Source of the DNA: an uncultured Ligilactobacillus sp.
GTDB taxonomy: Bacteria; Bacillota; Bacilli; Lactobacillales; Lactobacillaceae
Length of the DNA: 64,000 nt
NCBI GenBank assembly: GCA_934215475.1
Contig: CAKPZY010000002.1
Span: 1-64,000, forward strand
Direction: 5' to 3'
Positions 63,306 through 64,000 of this stretch are shown here, one piece after another. Both the position numbers and the translations under genes were made by a program. The notes below the pieces were generated by a model. It was not told where the DNA came from. It searched no databases and was given only the letters and a program-made list of their open reading frames with translations. Each line of letters begins with the position of its first letter. The stretch's first letter is position 1.

Positions 63306-64000
63306 TCACTGTTTATTTTTCTTGATTTGTTCAACAAACTCGGGTGTATCATCCCATTGGTCGATCAAATCGGGTACTGGATCCGGATTCTTAGGATTAT
63401 GCCAACCAAAATCGGAATACCACAGACTCCGCTTGCCTTGGTCCAAATTTTCTATTTCAGCCAGATCATCGGCTGATAATTGAAAATCACCAACTTGGCT
63501 GTTTTCAATGATCCGTTTCTCGTGAACTGACTTCGGGATCGTAACCGCACCTTCCTGAATGTCCCACTGTAAAATCACTTGTGCTGCAGTTTTATTATAT
63601 TTTTCTGCTAATTTTTTAACGGCTGGATCATTCAACGAAGCACCTCCACCAAGCGGCGACCAAGCTTCCAATTGAACTCCCTGTAACTGCATCGCTTGAC
63701 GAATTTCTTTTTCTTGGTTGAGTGGATTGAATTCCAATTGGTTAACAGCCGGAGTCACATCAGAATTATCCAACAAGTTTTGCAACCGGCCAGCATCGAA
63801 ATTGGAGATCCCGATTGCCCTGATCCGACCCTTACGGTACAATTCTTCTAAAGCATGCCAAGTGTCTAAATAAGTGTTATCAACTGGCCAATGGATCAAG
63901 TAAAGGTCCAAATAATCCAACTGCAATTCTTCCATAGTCTCCTCAAAACCATGCAAGGCTGCTTTATAGCCTGCATCACCATTAAAGACTTTCGACGTTA
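63306..64000 (-). CDS. Aldo/keto reductase, truncated by the window edge
   Basis: At least 231 residues of an NADPH-dependent AKR5-like reductase; its N-terminus lies beyond 64000, as the frame continues to the end (VFNGDAGYKAALHGFEET). Seen are the catalytic-region LYLIHWPVDNT, GISNFDAGRLQNLL, VNQLEFNP, and the C-terminal cofactor loop VTIPKSVHEKRIIEN. It reduces aldehydes or ketoacids; the substrate is unknown. The upstream catalytic Asp/Tyr are outside the window. A long-loop GGCAAGG/CCTTGTC pairing with TTTTTT at about 63219-63296 may be its terminator. Confidence 0.9.
   Translation of the reverse strand, partial: TSKVFNGDAGYKAALHGFEETMEELQLDYLDLYLIHWPVDNTYLDTWHALEELYRKGRIRAIGISNFDAGRLQNLLDNSDVTPAVNQLEFNPLNQEKEIRQAMQLQGVQLEAWSPLGGGASLNDPAVKKLAEKYNKTAAQVILQWDIQEGAVTIPKSVHEKRIIENSQVGDFQLSADDLAEIENLDQGKRSLWYSDFGWHNPKNPDPVPDLIDQWDDTPEFVEQIKKNKQ

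Overview
The window is chromosomal DNA from a low-GC Gram-positive bacterium. It is most likely a member of the Lactobacillales (Lactobacillaceae). The signs are AGGAGG-type ribosome binding sites with frequent TTG/GTG starts, PTS sugar systems, CcpA-type cre sites, an Lsa-like ABC-F protein, fused OpuBC-type osmoprotectant uptake genes and secreted plant-polysaccharide enzymes. The genus cannot be fixed from sequence reading alone. No rRNA, tRNA, insertion sequence, prophage or CRISPR array was seen.

Layout. 1-0.7 kb: a tandem array of a 42-bp palindromic repeat. 0.7-9.5 kb: a sugar-acid island with a galactonate operon (dgoD-dgoK-aldolase-GntP permease-GntR regulator), a gluconate operon (gntK-gnd) and a divergent RpiR regulator. 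9.5-16 kb: an alcohol dehydrogenase remnant, a nitroreductase, ribose uptake genes (rbsD plus a GRP-family permease), a frameshifted MalY/PatB-like gene and a fructose-type PTS (EIIA, EIIBC). 16-20 kb: a secreted GH43 enzyme, a broken GNAT gene, a small membrane protein and a HAD phosphatase. 20.4-21.3 kb: a fluoride riboswitch followed by two overlapping FluC/CrcB genes. 21.4-24.7 kb: GH1 phospho-beta-glucosidase with PTS EIIA and EIIB (no EIIC nearby) and a divergent GntR/UTRA regulator. 25-27 kb: a secreted type-B carboxylesterase, with a second array of the 42-bp repeat in its 3' region. 27-34 kb: an ABC-F gene with a long structured leader, small genes, an unusual flavin disulfide-reductase homologue and a two-gene osmoprotectant ABC system. 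34.5-49 kb: a glycosyltransferase, a NatAB-like exporter, a DUF1003 protein, an ABC exporter, a DoxX-like protein, an acetyltransferase, an SDR, a TetR/DHA2 efflux pair, a HIT protein, a candidate small RNA and an amino-acid permease. 49-64 kb: a P-type cation ATPase, a secreted GH5 glucanase, an acetoin/diacetyl reductase, an M42 peptidase, a gene with an attenuator-like leader, an acetoin-dehydrogenase-type 2-oxoacid dehydrogenase operon, a DedA protein and a truncated aldo/keto reductase.

How the genes work together. Many units feed secondary carbon sources (galactonate, gluconate, ribose, fructose-type sugars, beta-glucosides, arabinan/xylan and glucan fragments, acetoin) into central metabolism. 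At least five carry cre-like operators (near 5761, 24970, 52440, 53835, 60561 and 62168), so the window reads as a CcpA-controlled accessory-catabolism region.

The least explained feature is the pair of 42-bp palindromic arrays (27-512 and 26693-26902). Each unit is an inverted repeat of TTTTATCCAATG / CATTGGATAAAA, exactly 42 bp apart, with no protein-level explanation. Other items that deserve attention are two attenuator-like or small-RNA elements (47200-47324 and 56049-56226) and the structured ABC-F leader (28504-28878).
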